From SIG636 sp045592105 (GTDB lineage Bacteria > Bacillota > Clostridia > Oscillospirales > CAG-382): 60,340 nucleotides of DNA. The stretch covers positions 1 to 60,340 of the forward strand of contig JAZNUB010000036.1 in assembly GCA_045592105.1 (NCBI GenBank), written 5' to 3'. A model generated the notes under the pieces. It saw nothing but the letters and a program-made list of their open reading frames with translations. It made no database searches and was not told the origin of the DNA. Position numbers and translations under genes: made by a program. Numbering within the stretch: the stretch's first letter is position 1; each line of letters starts with the position of its first letter. Positions 48,477 through 56,725 of the stretch are shown in pieces.

Positions 48477-49415
48477 TTAATGTAATACTGTTTTTGTTAT
48501 GTCAATCCATGAACGGAATTCTTCTGGCAAACCTTCTTGATCCTTAAATATTTCTGATGTGTATGTTTGTATCAGGTTGAATTTAGCATCTAATTCTTGT
48601 ACTGTGTAGTAAACAGCATTATTGTGTGGATATCCAAACAAGGTAATACGGCAGGTGTAATCATCATCGGTATAGACCGCTATAATAAAACCTAACAACA
48701 GCGGCTGCGTTTCAATAATGCTACGTTGGATTTCATAGCGTTGCTTTTGTATCGGAATATTATACTTTCCTGTTTTTTTGCTAAAATAGAAAATTGCAAT
48801 AACGGTTGCAATTTCTATTACACCCATAATCGCTAAGACTATCCAATCAATTTTACTGAATTCGTGCAAGCTTCTTTCTCCTGTTAAAAATACCGTGATA
48901 AAGATATTGATGAACATTATAGCCAAACCGTAGCAAACATATATAAGCCCCTTTTTCTTGGCAGATTTTAAATCTTCCAATTTTTCTATCATACCTTCGG
49001 TTTGTTCGGTTGCTTCAAAAGACATATTTTTACGAATTATTGAAGCCAGCGACCAAGAATTTGCAATTCCCATTATGGTATGAGTTTTGCCGCCTTTTAA
49101 TTGAATAATTAACGTATTAACTCCTGCTACGGCAAAAGTTACATCCGAAAGTTTGCAATCAATTTTACCAAACCAATGATATTTTGCTTTGATTGAATCT
49201 TCGTTAATATGTATGTAAGCACCATAATTCAATAACCACGATGGAATAGCAACCAAGCATGCTATAATGCCTAAAATTAACAAAGCAAGCGATTCGATAG
49301 TTGCTTCCGAATCAACGATGTTTAAGAATATGTACATCCCTATAAGAGTTAAACCGGATAGGAGCATAAGGAATAACCAAATATTGAATTTTTTGCGAAG
49401 AAATACGCCTTCCAA
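48477..49415 (-). CDS. Membrane protein with PH-like block, unknown
   Basis: I chose TTG at 49415, which has AAAGGCGG seven bases upstream, over GTG at 49424. The 312 residues have two membrane segments near the start (about 11-32 and 39-60), a soluble beta-rich block (GAYIHINEDSIKAKYHWFGKIDCKLSDVTFAVAGVNTLIIQLKGGKTHTIMG) that resembles bacterial PH-like domains, a second pair of membrane segments (about 150-215), and a soluble C-terminal half. I do not recognise a family. The leader and start resemble those of the gene at 593. It is AT-rich relative to neighbours and stands alone. Confidence 0.75.
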   Translation of the reverse strand: MEGVFLRKKFNIWLFLMLLSGLTLIGMYIFLNIVDSEATIESLALLILGIIACLVAIPSWLLNYGAYIHINEDSIKAKYHWFGKIDCKLSDVTFAVAGVNTLIIQLKGGKTHTIMGIANSWSLASIIRKNMSFEATEQTEGMIEKLEDLKSAKKKGLIYVCYGLAIMFINIFITVFLTGERSLHEFSKIDWIVLAIMGVIEIATVIAIFYFSKKTGKYNIPIQKQRYEIQRSIIETQPLLLGFIIAVYTDDDYTCRITLFGYPHNNAVYYTVQELDAKFNLIQTYTSEIFKDQEGLPEEFRSWIDITKTVLH

Positions 49416-49535
49416 AAGAATCACCGCCTTTTGTTTATTATAGCATATTTCATTTCAAAAGTAAATCGCTTGTATAAATCCTTCGTTTTTACAAATAATA
49501 ACACCGAAACTGTAAAAACAAGGAGAATAATATAA

Positions 49536-50078
49536 ATGAAAGCAACAGGAATAGTTAGGCGTATAGACGACCTTGGGCGTGTGGTTATCCCGAAGGAAAT
49601 CAGAAGAACTATGCGTATCCGCGAGGGCGAGCCGCTTGAGATATTTACGGACAAAGACGGGGAAGTGATATTTAAAAAGTATTCCCCTATAGGTGAGGTT
49701 GGCACCTTTACTAACCAATTTGCCGAAGCAATAAATAAAAGCAGCGGAATCCCCGTTGCTATATGCGATAACGACACGGTAGTGGCGGTTGCGGGCGTGC
49801 CGAAGAAGGACCTTTTGGAAAAGCCTATATCCCAACCGCTTTACGAGGCTATGGGCAAGCGGCAAAGCTACAGCGCGACGGGTGAAGACGGCGCAGGGCT
49901 TGAGATAACGGAAAACGGTCTTGGTGTTGTGTCTTATATGACGCCTATCGTGGCAGAGGGCAACGTTATCGGTGCTGTAATGTCCTTGCAGAAGCAAAAG
50001 GGCGTAAGCCCCGACGATGCAGAGAAGAAGCTTATATCCACGGGGGCTATGTTCCTTTCCACCCAAATGGAAGTATAG
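49536..50078 (+). CDS. spoVT: Stage V sporulation protein T
   Basis: SpoVT modulates sigma-G-dependent genes in the forespore. The 180-residue length is standard. The N-terminal SpoVT/AbrB swapped-hairpin domain is MKATGIVRRIDDLGRVVIPKEIRRTMRIREGEPLEIF, and the rest is a GAF domain (SGIPVAICDNDTVVAVAGVPKKDLLEKPIS). Its presence suggests the organism descends from, and may be, an endospore former. AAGGAG precedes the ATG. A strong bidirectional terminator follows and separates it from scfB. Confidence 0.95.
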   Translation: MKATGIVRRIDDLGRVVIPKEIRRTMRIREGEPLEIFTDKDGEVIFKKYSPIGEVGTFTNQFAEAINKSSGIPVAICDNDTVVAVAGVPKKDLLEKPISQPLYEAMGKRQSYSATGEDGAGLEITENGLGVVSYMTPIVAEGNVIGAVMSLQKQKGVSPDDAEKKLISTGAMFLSTQMEV

Positions 50079-50089
50079 AAAATAAAATG

Positions 50090-50125
50090 GTGGCTGTAAA
50101 AAACGCTTTTTTACAGCCACTCTTT
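50090..50125. terminator. Bidirectional terminator between spoVT and scfB
   Basis: GTGGCTGTAAAAAA (50090-50103) pairs with TTTTTTACAGCCAC (50107-50120) around CGC, followed by TCTTT. Confidence 0.88.
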
Positions 50126-50129
50126 AAAT

Positions 50130-51515
50130 TTATTCCGCTTCTTCGGGATAAAGCTCTGCCACTTTAACTGCCATAGCACATTCTATGCGCTTTTTAAAAA
50201 GCTCGCATCCGTATTCGTAAGTACCCTTGATATCGCCCGTTGCGTGGTAGGCGTTGGCGGCGCAACCGCCGGAGCAGTAAAGCTTTGCCCAGCAGTTTTC
50301 GCACTCAGGCCTTGTGTATGCGTTGCAGGTAGCAAATTTATCGCGCAGCTCGGTGTTGGTAACACCGTCCCAAATAGTGCCCATACTGTAAGCCTCGTCA
50401 CCAACAAACTGATGACAGGGGAACAGCTCACCCCAAGGGGTAACCGCAAGATACTCCGTACCGCTGCCACAGCCCGCAACGCGCTTATAGATGCACGGCC
50501 CACCCGTTAGGTTTATCATATAGTGATAGAAGGTAAAGCCGTTGCCTTGCTTGTTGCGCTTTATCATCTCGTCCGCCAACAGCTCGTACTGGCGGAAAAG
50601 CGTTGCCTTGTCTTCCTCGGTAAGCACCAACGGGTCGTCAGGTGCGGTAACAACAGGCTCCATACTAAGCTTGGTAAAGCCAAGGTCCGCCATGTGCAGG
50701 ATATCTGTTAAGAAATCGGTGTTGTTGTGCGTGTACGTGCCACGCACATAGTATTCCTTATCGCCGCGCTTTTCTACAAACCGCTGAAAGCGCGGAACGA
50801 TATTGTCATAGCTGCCTTTGCCTGCGTAGTCCTTACGGAAACGGTCATGCACTTCCTTGCGCCCGTCAAGGCTTAAAACAACGTTGTGCATTTCCTTGTT
50901 GCAGAAATCCGTAACCTCGTCGTCAAGCAAAACGCCGTTTGTGGTAAGCGTAAAGCGTATGTTTTTTCCGTGCGCCTTCTCTATCTCGCGCCCGTAGGCA
51001 ACAAGCGCCTTAACCACGTCCCAATTCATAAGCGGCTCGCCGCCGAAGAAATCCACGTCCAAATTAACGTGGCTGCCGCTGTTTTCAATCAGAAAATCCA
51101 AAGCGCGCTTGCCTGTTTCAAGGCTCATAATAGCGCGCTCGCCCTTGTATTTGCCTTGCCCCGCAAAGCAATACGAGCAGTTAAGGTTGCAAGTGTGTGC
51201 AACATGTAAGCACAAAGCCTTGATGAAAAAGTTGTTTCTGCGGTAGTTCTTTGCTATATCCGCAAACGCATCGTTTGTAAACAGCTTGCCCCTTGCCTTA
51301 AGCTCCTCTATGTCCTTAAAGCAGTCCTCAATAGCTTCTGCGGTAACGGTGGGGTCTTGGCTGTATTTCTCAAGCATTGCTGCCGTTATCTCGCCCTTGT
51401 CTGCGGTTTCATACATATTGATTACGTCAAACGTGACCTCGTCCACCAAATGCACCGAGCCGCTGAAAACGTCCAGCACTATGTTATATCCGTTTTGTTT
51501 AAAAGAATGTATCAT
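50130..51515 (-). CDS. scfB: Radical SAM thioether maturase for the SCIFF peptide
   Basis: This enzyme uses S-adenosylmethionine and [4Fe-4S] clusters to form thioether links in the SCIFF peptide encoded just upstream. I chose ATG at 51515 with CGGAG eight bases upstream; 461 residues. An N-terminal peptide-binding (RRE-like) region comes first (MIHSFKQNGYNIVLDVFSGSVHLVD). The radical SAM cluster is CNLNCSYC with cysteines at 109, 113 and 116, then FFGGEPLMNW. The SPASM domain follows with CGSGTEYLAVTPWGELFPCHQFVG and CENCWAKLYCSGGCAANA for auxiliary clusters. A terminator lies between scfA and scfB. Confidence 0.96.
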   Translation of the reverse strand: MIHSFKQNGYNIVLDVFSGSVHLVDEVTFDVINMYETADKGEITAAMLEKYSQDPTVTAEAIEDCFKDIEELKARGKLFTNDAFADIAKNYRRNNFFIKALCLHVAHTCNLNCSYCFAGQGKYKGERAIMSLETGKRALDFLIENSGSHVNLDVDFFGGEPLMNWDVVKALVAYGREIEKAHGKNIRFTLTTNGVLLDDEVTDFCNKEMHNVVLSLDGRKEVHDRFRKDYAGKGSYDNIVPRFQRFVEKRGDKEYYVRGTYTHNNTDFLTDILHMADLGFTKLSMEPVVTAPDDPLVLTEEDKATLFRQYELLADEMIKRNKQGNGFTFYHYMINLTGGPCIYKRVAGCGSGTEYLAVTPWGELFPCHQFVGDEAYSMGTIWDGVTNTELRDKFATCNAYTRPECENCWAKLYCSGGCAANAYHATGDIKGTYEYGCELFKKRIECAMAVKVAELYPEEAE

Positions 51516-51529
51516 ACCCAACACTCCGT

Positions 51530-51563
51530 AAAAAAGGGGACTGTGCTTAACAGCCCCCTTTTT
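51530..51563 (-). terminator. Attenuating terminator between scfA and scfB
   Basis: GGGG-a-CTGT (51536-51544) pairs with ACAG-c-CCCC (51550-51558), flanked by A and T runs on both sides. Within one operon it would lower scfB expression relative to the peptide. Confidence 0.8.
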
Positions 51564-51575
51564 ATCGTTTAATAA

Positions 51576-51722
51576 TTATTTGCCCTGCTTTTCGCAATTC
51601 TGGTTAGCAACGCCGCAAGAGGTTTTGCAAGCGGATTGGCAAGAGGTCTGACATTCACCACAGCCGCCGTTCTTTACGGACTTGTTAAGATCGCGAGTTT
51701 CAACAGTAACTATCTTTTTCAT
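51576..51722 (-). CDS. scfA: SCIFF ribosomally made peptide precursor
   Basis: This 48-residue peptide (ATG at 51722, AAAGGAG upstream, TAA at 51576-51578) carries six cysteines at 21, 24, 28, 32, 36 and 43 after the leader KKIVTVETRDLNKSVKNGG. That is the six-cysteines-in-forty-five-residues peptide conserved across Clostridia, and its partner maturase is immediately downstream. The mature, thioether-linked product has no settled biological role. Most of it is nearly invariant in the class, so this is also a good lineage marker. The promoter is at 51762-51790. Confidence 0.96.
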   Translation of the reverse strand: MKKIVTVETRDLNKSVKNGGCGECQTSCQSACKTSCGVANQNCEKQGK

Positions 51723-51761
51723 TGCACAATTACTCCTTTATTAATCTGTATCTTCCTTTTA

Positions 51762-51790
51762 AGTATACAACAAACGCCGCGCCGTGTCAA
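51762..51790 (-). promoter_or_regulatory. Promoter for scfA-scfB
   Basis: On the minus strand TTGACA (51785-51790), a 17-base spacer and TATACT (51762-51767). It abuts the stop codon of the decarboxylase gene, and I see no terminator between them. Confidence 0.75.
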
Positions 51791-51796
51791 TACTTT

Positions 51797-53143
51797 TTAG
51801 CAAAGAACCTTTATGTATTGGGGCAAAAGGCGGCTATCGCTTTCAAGTGGAACGGTGATTTCCGTAAAGCTTTTTGGTATTATTTCGCCGGGGATAAGCA
51901 CGGGTATACCGGGCGGGTACGCCCAAACGTATTCCGCGGCGGTTTTTCCAACACATTCCGCAACGGGCATAAGCATCGACGGTGCATCTAACGCCTGCTC
52001 TATCCCACAAACGGTTTCGGGCAGCTTGAACGGCGGCGCAAACGCGCTTTCTACGGGTGGAAGCAGGGCATCCGCTTCCTTTAAAGCGTTTGCAAGGAGT
52101 TGCATACCCTCTGCGCTGTCCCCCGCGCCCGTCATTGCTATAAGGTGGCTATCCGTTGCAAGCTCCACCTCTATGCCGCGGCTACGCAAAAACGCGCAAA
52201 GAGCAGTTCCGTTTACGCCTGTGAATACAAGCTTTGAACGCTCGTAAGCAAACACGTTTTCATCGCGCAAGGCAAGCTTTATATTCTTTAGCCCTTTGAT
52301 ATCGTTTTCAAACGCGTCAAGGTGCTTTGCCCAACACTCAAACAAAGCTGGGTTCTTTGAGGCTTGCACGGCGTGCTCTGCCGAGCGCATAAGTATGTAT
52401 GAGGGGCTGCTGCTTTCAAAAATTCGTAGCTTATGCTCAAGCCTTGAGATATCCACGCTTTCGCTTGCAACGTGCAGTATTGCCGTTTGGGTAAGCGCAG
52501 GCAAGGTTTTGTGCAAGCTTTGCACGGCTATGTCCGCACCTGCCGCAACTGCGCCGCCTGTAAAGTGGGGCGATAGGTCAAGATGCGCGCCGTGCGCTTC
52601 GTCCACAAAAAGGGAAACGCCGCGTTCGTGGCAAATATCGGCTATCTGATTTATATCGGACAAAACGCCCTCAAAGGTGGGGCTTACCGCGATAACAAGC
52701 CTTATGCCTTTGTCTGCATCCAAAGCCGCTTCAACCGCGTCGGGCGATAGCGAGCCGTAAACGCCAACGCTTTCTATATAGTTGGGCGTGATAAACACGG
52801 GGTTAAGGCCGCCTACCTCCAAAGCGTGAAACACGCTGCGGTGGCAGTTGCGCGCACAAAGCACCTTGTCCCCACGTTTAGCAAGCGTGGTGATACCTGC
52901 AAGTATGCCGCAGGTACTGCCGTTTACCAAAAAGTACGAGTGCTTTGCGCCCCAAAGCCTTGCCGCTTCTTCCATAGCTTTTTTTATAACGCCGGTGGGG
53001 TTGTGCAAATTGTCCGCCCCTTCTATCTCCGTAATATCCTGCTCCAGCGGAAGGGTAGGGAACAGCGATTTGTTGCGCTTGTGCCCCGGCATGTGGAACG
53101 GATAGCTGTTTACGCTTTCCAAAAAGCTTTTAATGTGTTGCAT
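51797..53143 (-). CDS. PLP-dependent Orn/Lys/Arg decarboxylase family protein
   Basis: A fold-type I PLP enzyme that decarboxylates a basic amino acid, probably arginine or lysine, in polyamine metabolism. The 448 residues show SYPFHMPGHKRN at the start, GSTCGILAGI, RNCHRSVFHALEV, VDEAHGAHLDLSP and the PLP lysine in QSLHKTLPALTQTA. The size is that of the short Firmicutes form (SpeA/YaaO-like), which lacks the N-terminal wing domain of enterobacterial enzymes. Substrate cannot be read from the sequence. GAGGTG precedes the ATG. Confidence 0.9.
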   Translation of the reverse strand: MQHIKSFLESVNSYPFHMPGHKRNKSLFPTLPLEQDITEIEGADNLHNPTGVIKKAMEEAARLWGAKHSYFLVNGSTCGILAGITTLAKRGDKVLCARNCHRSVFHALEVGGLNPVFITPNYIESVGVYGSLSPDAVEAALDADKGIRLVIAVSPTFEGVLSDINQIADICHERGVSLFVDEAHGAHLDLSPHFTGGAVAAGADIAVQSLHKTLPALTQTAILHVASESVDISRLEHKLRIFESSSPSYILMRSAEHAVQASKNPALFECWAKHLDAFENDIKGLKNIKLALRDENVFAYERSKLVFTGVNGTALCAFLRSRGIEVELATDSHLIAMTGAGDSAEGMQLLANALKEADALLPPVESAFAPPFKLPETVCGIEQALDAPSMLMPVAECVGKTAAEYVWAYPPGIPVLIPGEIIPKSFTEITVPLESDSRLLPQYIKVLC

Positions 53144-53161
53144 ATAAACACCTCAAAAATC

Positions 53162-53236
53162 ACCCCAAGAAGCCGTTTGGCTTCTTGGGGACCCCGACAA
53201 CAAAACGGTGCTGCCTTAAAGGACAGCACCGTTTAA
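53162..53236 (-). terminator. Double terminator after ispH-rpsA
   Basis: AAACGGTGCTG-CC (53203-53215) pairs with GG-CAGCACCGTTT (ending 53234), followed on the minus strand by TTTTG. Next comes the palindrome CCCCAAGAAGCC / GGCTTCTTGGGG (53163-53190) followed by TGATTTTTG. The second shares its arms with the terminator at 5646. Confidence 0.8.
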
Positions 53237-53245
53237 CTGCTTTAA

Positions 53246-55282
53246 TTATTCAGCGCTTTCTGCTGTTTCTGCACCGATGGATGCTTCTTCAACTATCTCA
53301 AAACCTTCGCCAAGCTCTTCTGCGGGGAGAAGTGCGCGCTTAGAAAGGCTTATTCTTCTCTTTTCTTCGTCGATAGCGATGATCTTAACCTCAACCTCGT
53401 CACCAACGGCAACAACGGAAGCGGGAGAAGAAACGGGCTTAGCTGCAAGCTGGGTGTTGTGGATAAGACCGTCAACACCGGGGATGATTTCAGCAAACGC
53501 ACCGAAGGGCATAAGGCTAACAACCTTAACCTTAACATCGTCGCCTTCCTTGTAGTTAGCAACGAAGATGTTCCAAGGATTGTTCTCCTCGGTCTTGTAG
53601 CCAAGGGAGATGCGCTTCTTTTCGGGGTTTATAGCCTTGATGTAAACGTCGATCTTGTCGCCAACCTTAAGCAGCTCTGCGGGGGGCTTAAGCCTGCCCC
53701 AAGAAAGCTCGGTTATGTGAGCCATACCGTCAACGGGGCCAAGGTTGATAAATGCGCCGTAGGAAGTGAGGGAACGAACGGTGCCCGTAAACTTCTGGCC
53801 AACCTCTGCGGTAGCGAAGAAATCTTCAACTGCCTTCTTGCGTTCGCTTCTTTCTGCAAGCTTGATAGAGCCAACAGCACGCTTACGCTGGTCATTAATC
53901 TCGATAACCTTAAAGGAAACCTTCTTGCCCTTGAGGGGATCAAGCGGCTCGTCCTTGGGGATACCGGTTTGAGAAGCGGGAACGAATACTCTAACGTTGT
54001 TGCTGGAGATTACAACGCCGCCCTTAACGATTTCCTTAACAACGCCCTGAAGGATAGCGTGTTCGCTTTCAGCCTCAACGATGCTGCTCCAATTCTTTGA
54101 AGAATCAAGGCGCTTCTTGGAAAGCATAACGGTGCCTTCTGCATCGTTAAACTTGATGGGAACTACTTCGATCTGGTCGCCAACCTTGAACATATCGCTA
54201 AGGTTCAAACCGCCCTCGTCGGTAATTTCGTCATACGGAAGAATGCCGGTATGCTTCGTTCCGAGATCAACGTGAATTTCGGCGGGAGTTACGGCTGAAA
54301 TAACACCGCATACCCTTTCTCCTGTATGTAAAGTTTTGAAGCTTTGATCAAGCATTTCCTGGAAAGAAAGCTCGTTCATTTCTTCAGCGCTGTTTTGAAT
54401 GATGTCTGCCATGTGTTCTATTACCTCCTGAATTATACTGGACGGGGTCGATGCCCCGGCAGTTATTGCAATGTTATTTAGTGCGGGAACGTTTATGCCC
54501 GCTAACGCCGCATCAAGCTCCGCGGCGGTTTCTATATGCACAGCCGTGCTGTTTACAGCGGCTGTTTGTGCAAGCTTGCGGGTGTTAGAGCTGTTTTTGC
54601 CGCCCACAACCAGCACAAGGTCACAATCTATTGATAGCCTTGCGGCTTCTTTTTGCCGTTTTTCAGTAACACTACATATTGTATCAAAAATTTTTGCGTT
54701 TGTATATAGTTTTTTTAAAAAAAATTGACTATTTTTCCATTCCGCAAGGGAAAAAGTTGTTTGAGATACCAAAACAGGAGCTTTTTCGGCAAAAAACGCT
54801 TTCTTGCCATCGTCAAGCGTTTCGAAAAACGCCTCAAGAGCCGCCGCAGAAGGGAAAACGTAGGTGTCCCCATGCGCGTAGGAGCGTATCCCAAGCACCT
54901 CGGGATGCTTTTCGTCCCCCATTATAAAAAGCGCTTCACCGTTTTGGGTGTGCCTGTGCGCAGTTTCGTGTATCTTCTTAACGAAGGGGCAGGTTGCATC
55001 CAGCACCGAAAGCTTTGCGTTTATAAGCGCCGCCTCGTCCTCCTTGGGGATGCCGTGCGTGCGGATTATAACGCGCGTTCCCTCCGGCATATTAAGCGCA
55101 TCCTCCATCTCCGTAGCGTAAACACCCTTGCTTTCCAAATGCTTTATGTAGTTTTTGTTGTGTATAAGCTCGCCTATCGTGTATACGGGGCGTTGCTTTT
55201 CCGCCTCCGCCTCGATAAGCTGTGCCGCGCGTGCAACGCCAAAGCAAAAGCCCGCGCTCTCCGCAACTTTAATGCTTGTCAT
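53246..55282 (-). CDS. ispH-rpsA: Fused IspH (HMBPP reductase) and ribosomal protein S1
   Basis: The 678 residues combine two proteins. Residues 1-285 are IspH, the last enzyme of the MEP isoprenoid route; cluster cysteines are C13 (AGFCFGVARA), C98 (LDATCPFV) and C203 (TICSVTEKRQ), with the THGIPKE and SxxxxSS-like VGGKNSSNT motifs. From about 320 there are four S1 RNA-binding repeats (for example GERVCGVISAVTPAEIHVDLGTKHTGILPYDE and GQKFTGTVRSLTSYGAFINLGPVDGMAHITELSWGR). This fusion is known in many Clostridia. The start overlaps the plsC stop by 14 bases. The C-terminus is acidic (EEASIGAETAESAE). Confidence 0.96.
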   Translation of the reverse strand: MTSIKVAESAGFCFGVARAAQLIEAEAEKQRPVYTIGELIHNKNYIKHLESKGVYATEMEDALNMPEGTRVIIRTHGIPKEDEAALINAKLSVLDATCPFVKKIHETAHRHTQNGEALFIMGDEKHPEVLGIRSYAHGDTYVFPSAAALEAFFETLDDGKKAFFAEKAPVLVSQTTFSLAEWKNSQFFLKKLYTNAKIFDTICSVTEKRQKEAARLSIDCDLVLVVGGKNSSNTRKLAQTAAVNSTAVHIETAAELDAALAGINVPALNNIAITAGASTPSSIIQEVIEHMADIIQNSAEEMNELSFQEMLDQSFKTLHTGERVCGVISAVTPAEIHVDLGTKHTGILPYDEITDEGGLNLSDMFKVGDQIEVVPIKFNDAEGTVMLSKKRLDSSKNWSSIVEAESEHAILQGVVKEIVKGGVVISSNNVRVFVPASQTGIPKDEPLDPLKGKKVSFKVIEINDQRKRAVGSIKLAERSERKKAVEDFFATAEVGQKFTGTVRSLTSYGAFINLGPVDGMAHITELSWGRLKPPAELLKVGDKIDVYIKAINPEKKRISLGYKTEENNPWNIFVANYKEGDDVKVKVVSLMPFGAFAEIIPGVDGLIHNTQLAAKPVSSPASVVAVGDEVEVKIIAIDEEKRRISLSKRALLPAEELGEGFEIVEEASIGAETAESAE

Positions 55283-55859
55283 TATCTATTATCTCACACA
55301 CCTTGCCGAATATATAGCGCGATTGCTCCGCACGGTCACCCATATCCTTGTACTCCTCCGGATATATGGGCTTGCCTATAACCACGCGACAGCGTGAAAA
55401 CAAACGCGGCTTATAGCTGTTGTAGATAAGCGCAACGGGCAGCACGGGCGCCTTTGTAAGCGCGCATACCATCGCTATCCCATCCTGCGTTTGCTCAGGC
55501 TTTGCCTGTTCCCTTACCCTTGTGCCTTGCGGGAATATCGCAACGTTTACACCCGCCTTAACCGTGTCAACACATTGGCGGATAGAGCCAAGGTCCGCCT
55601 TGGAACGGTTTACGTATATAACCTTTGCCAAATTCAAAAGGCCGCGCAGCAAGGGGTTCTTCTTAAACTCGCTTTTACACATAAAGCGTATTGCACCGGG
55701 CAAGCAGCACGCAACGCAAAACGCATCCCTTAACGCCACGTGGTTTGCACATACAATATACGCAGTGTTCGGTATGTTCTCTTTATTCTCTACCTTATAT
55801 CTGAAAAAAAGCTTTAAAAACGGTCGTAAAACTTCCCTAACTATCAAAAAACTCGTCAT
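55269..55859 (-). CDS. plsC: 1-acyl-glycerol-3-phosphate acyltransferase
   Basis: PlsC makes phosphatidic acid by acylating lysophosphatidic acid at the membrane. The 196 residues have the catalytic HX4D motif (NHVALRDA near 39-46), VNRSKADLGSIRQC and the FPQGTR motif (EGTR equivalent). A hydrophobic N-terminus provides membrane association. It overlaps cmk by four bases and ispH-rpsA by 14, so the three are translationally coupled in the usual Clostridial order. Confidence 0.95.
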   Translation of the reverse strand: MTSFLIVREVLRPFLKLFFRYKVENKENIPNTAYIVCANHVALRDAFCVACCLPGAIRFMCKSEFKKNPLLRGLLNLAKVIYVNRSKADLGSIRQCVDTVKAGVNVAIFPQGTRVREQAKPEQTQDGIAMVCALTKAPVLPVALIYNSYKPRLFSRCRVVIGKPIYPEEYKDMGDRAEQSRYIFGKVCEIIDNDKH

Positions 55860-56530
55860 TTATTCAATACTCCGTCTATAATCTCGCAGGCGGCTTTGAA
55901 GGTACCCAAAGCATCCAGCTCGCTGTTGTCAAGAAAAATTGCATCCTCTGCAGGTACGGCGGGTGCTATTTTCCTGCTGCTGTCGTTATCATCGCGCCTT
56001 TGCATATCCGCAAGCACTTCCTCGTAGCTTATCTCCTGCTTCTCCTTAAGCTCAAGATAACGGCGGTATGCGCGATTTTCCATCCCTGCGGTAAGAAACA
56101 GCTTAACGTCGGCATTAGGCAATATAACCGTGCCGATATCGCGCCCGTCCATAACCGTGCTGTTTTGCCTTGCTATGCTCCTTTGCAGCTCTAACAAAAA
56201 CGCCCTAACCTCAGGTATCTTCGAAACGTCGGAGGCGTACATAGAGGATTTTGGGGTGCGAATCTCATCCCCAACGGGCACACCGTCAAGAAGCACAACC
56301 CCGCGCCCGTCTACTAAACGCATGGTTATATCTATTTCGGGCAGGGAAGCGATAATCCCCTCCCTGTCATCAGAGGCAAGACCTTTTCTTTGTATATACA
56401 AGCCAACCGTGCGATAAAGCGCGCCGGTATCTATGTAAATAAGCCCGTAATGCTTGGATAAGGCAGAAGCCAGCGTGCTTTTGCCGGAGCCGGAGGGCCC
56501 GTCTATTGCTATGTTTATTATCCTTTCCAT
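55856..56530 (-). CDS. cmk: Cytidylate kinase
   Basis: Cmk phosphorylates CMP and dCMP with ATP. The 224 residues have the P-loop IAIDGPSGSGKSTLA at 6-20, YIDTGALYRTVGLY, VLLDGVPVGDEIRTP, the substrate-binding MDGRDIGTVILPNADVKLFLTA and RRDDNDSSRKIAP. Length is normal. GGAGGCTTTG precedes the ATG. It is the first gene of cmk-plsC-ispH/rpsA. Confidence 0.97.
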   Translation of the reverse strand: MERIINIAIDGPSGSGKSTLASALSKHYGLIYIDTGALYRTVGLYIQRKGLASDDREGIIASLPEIDITMRLVDGRGVVLLDGVPVGDEIRTPKSSMYASDVSKIPEVRAFLLELQRSIARQNSTVMDGRDIGTVILPNADVKLFLTAGMENRAYRRYLELKEKQEISYEEVLADMQRRDDNDSSRKIAPAVPAEDAIFLDNSELDALGTFKAACEIIDGVLNK

Positions 56531-56656
56531 AGTTCAAAGCCTCCATATATCGCATAATAACACAACTATAATGTACTACAAAACCCTTGATTTTTCAAGA
56601 GAAAATATAAAAAAACTTGCTTGTTTTCAATTTGAACTAAAAATTTGCAAAAACTA

Positions 56657-56685
56657 TTGCTTTTTTTAAGGTTTGGTGTTATGAT
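56657..56685 (+). promoter_or_regulatory. Promoter for the LRR protein
   Basis: TTGCTT (56657-56662), a 17-base spacer and TATGAT (56680-56685). Confidence 0.6.
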
Positions 56686-56725
56686 ATGTAAATGTATAAT
56701 TCCAAACTTGGAGGTTTATGAAATT

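Noticed and set aside
53459..54100. 213-residue plus-strand frame inside the S1 part of ispH-rpsA
   Set aside because: Shadow of a highly biased ribosomal-protein coding sequence; no ribosome binding site and no recognisable motif.
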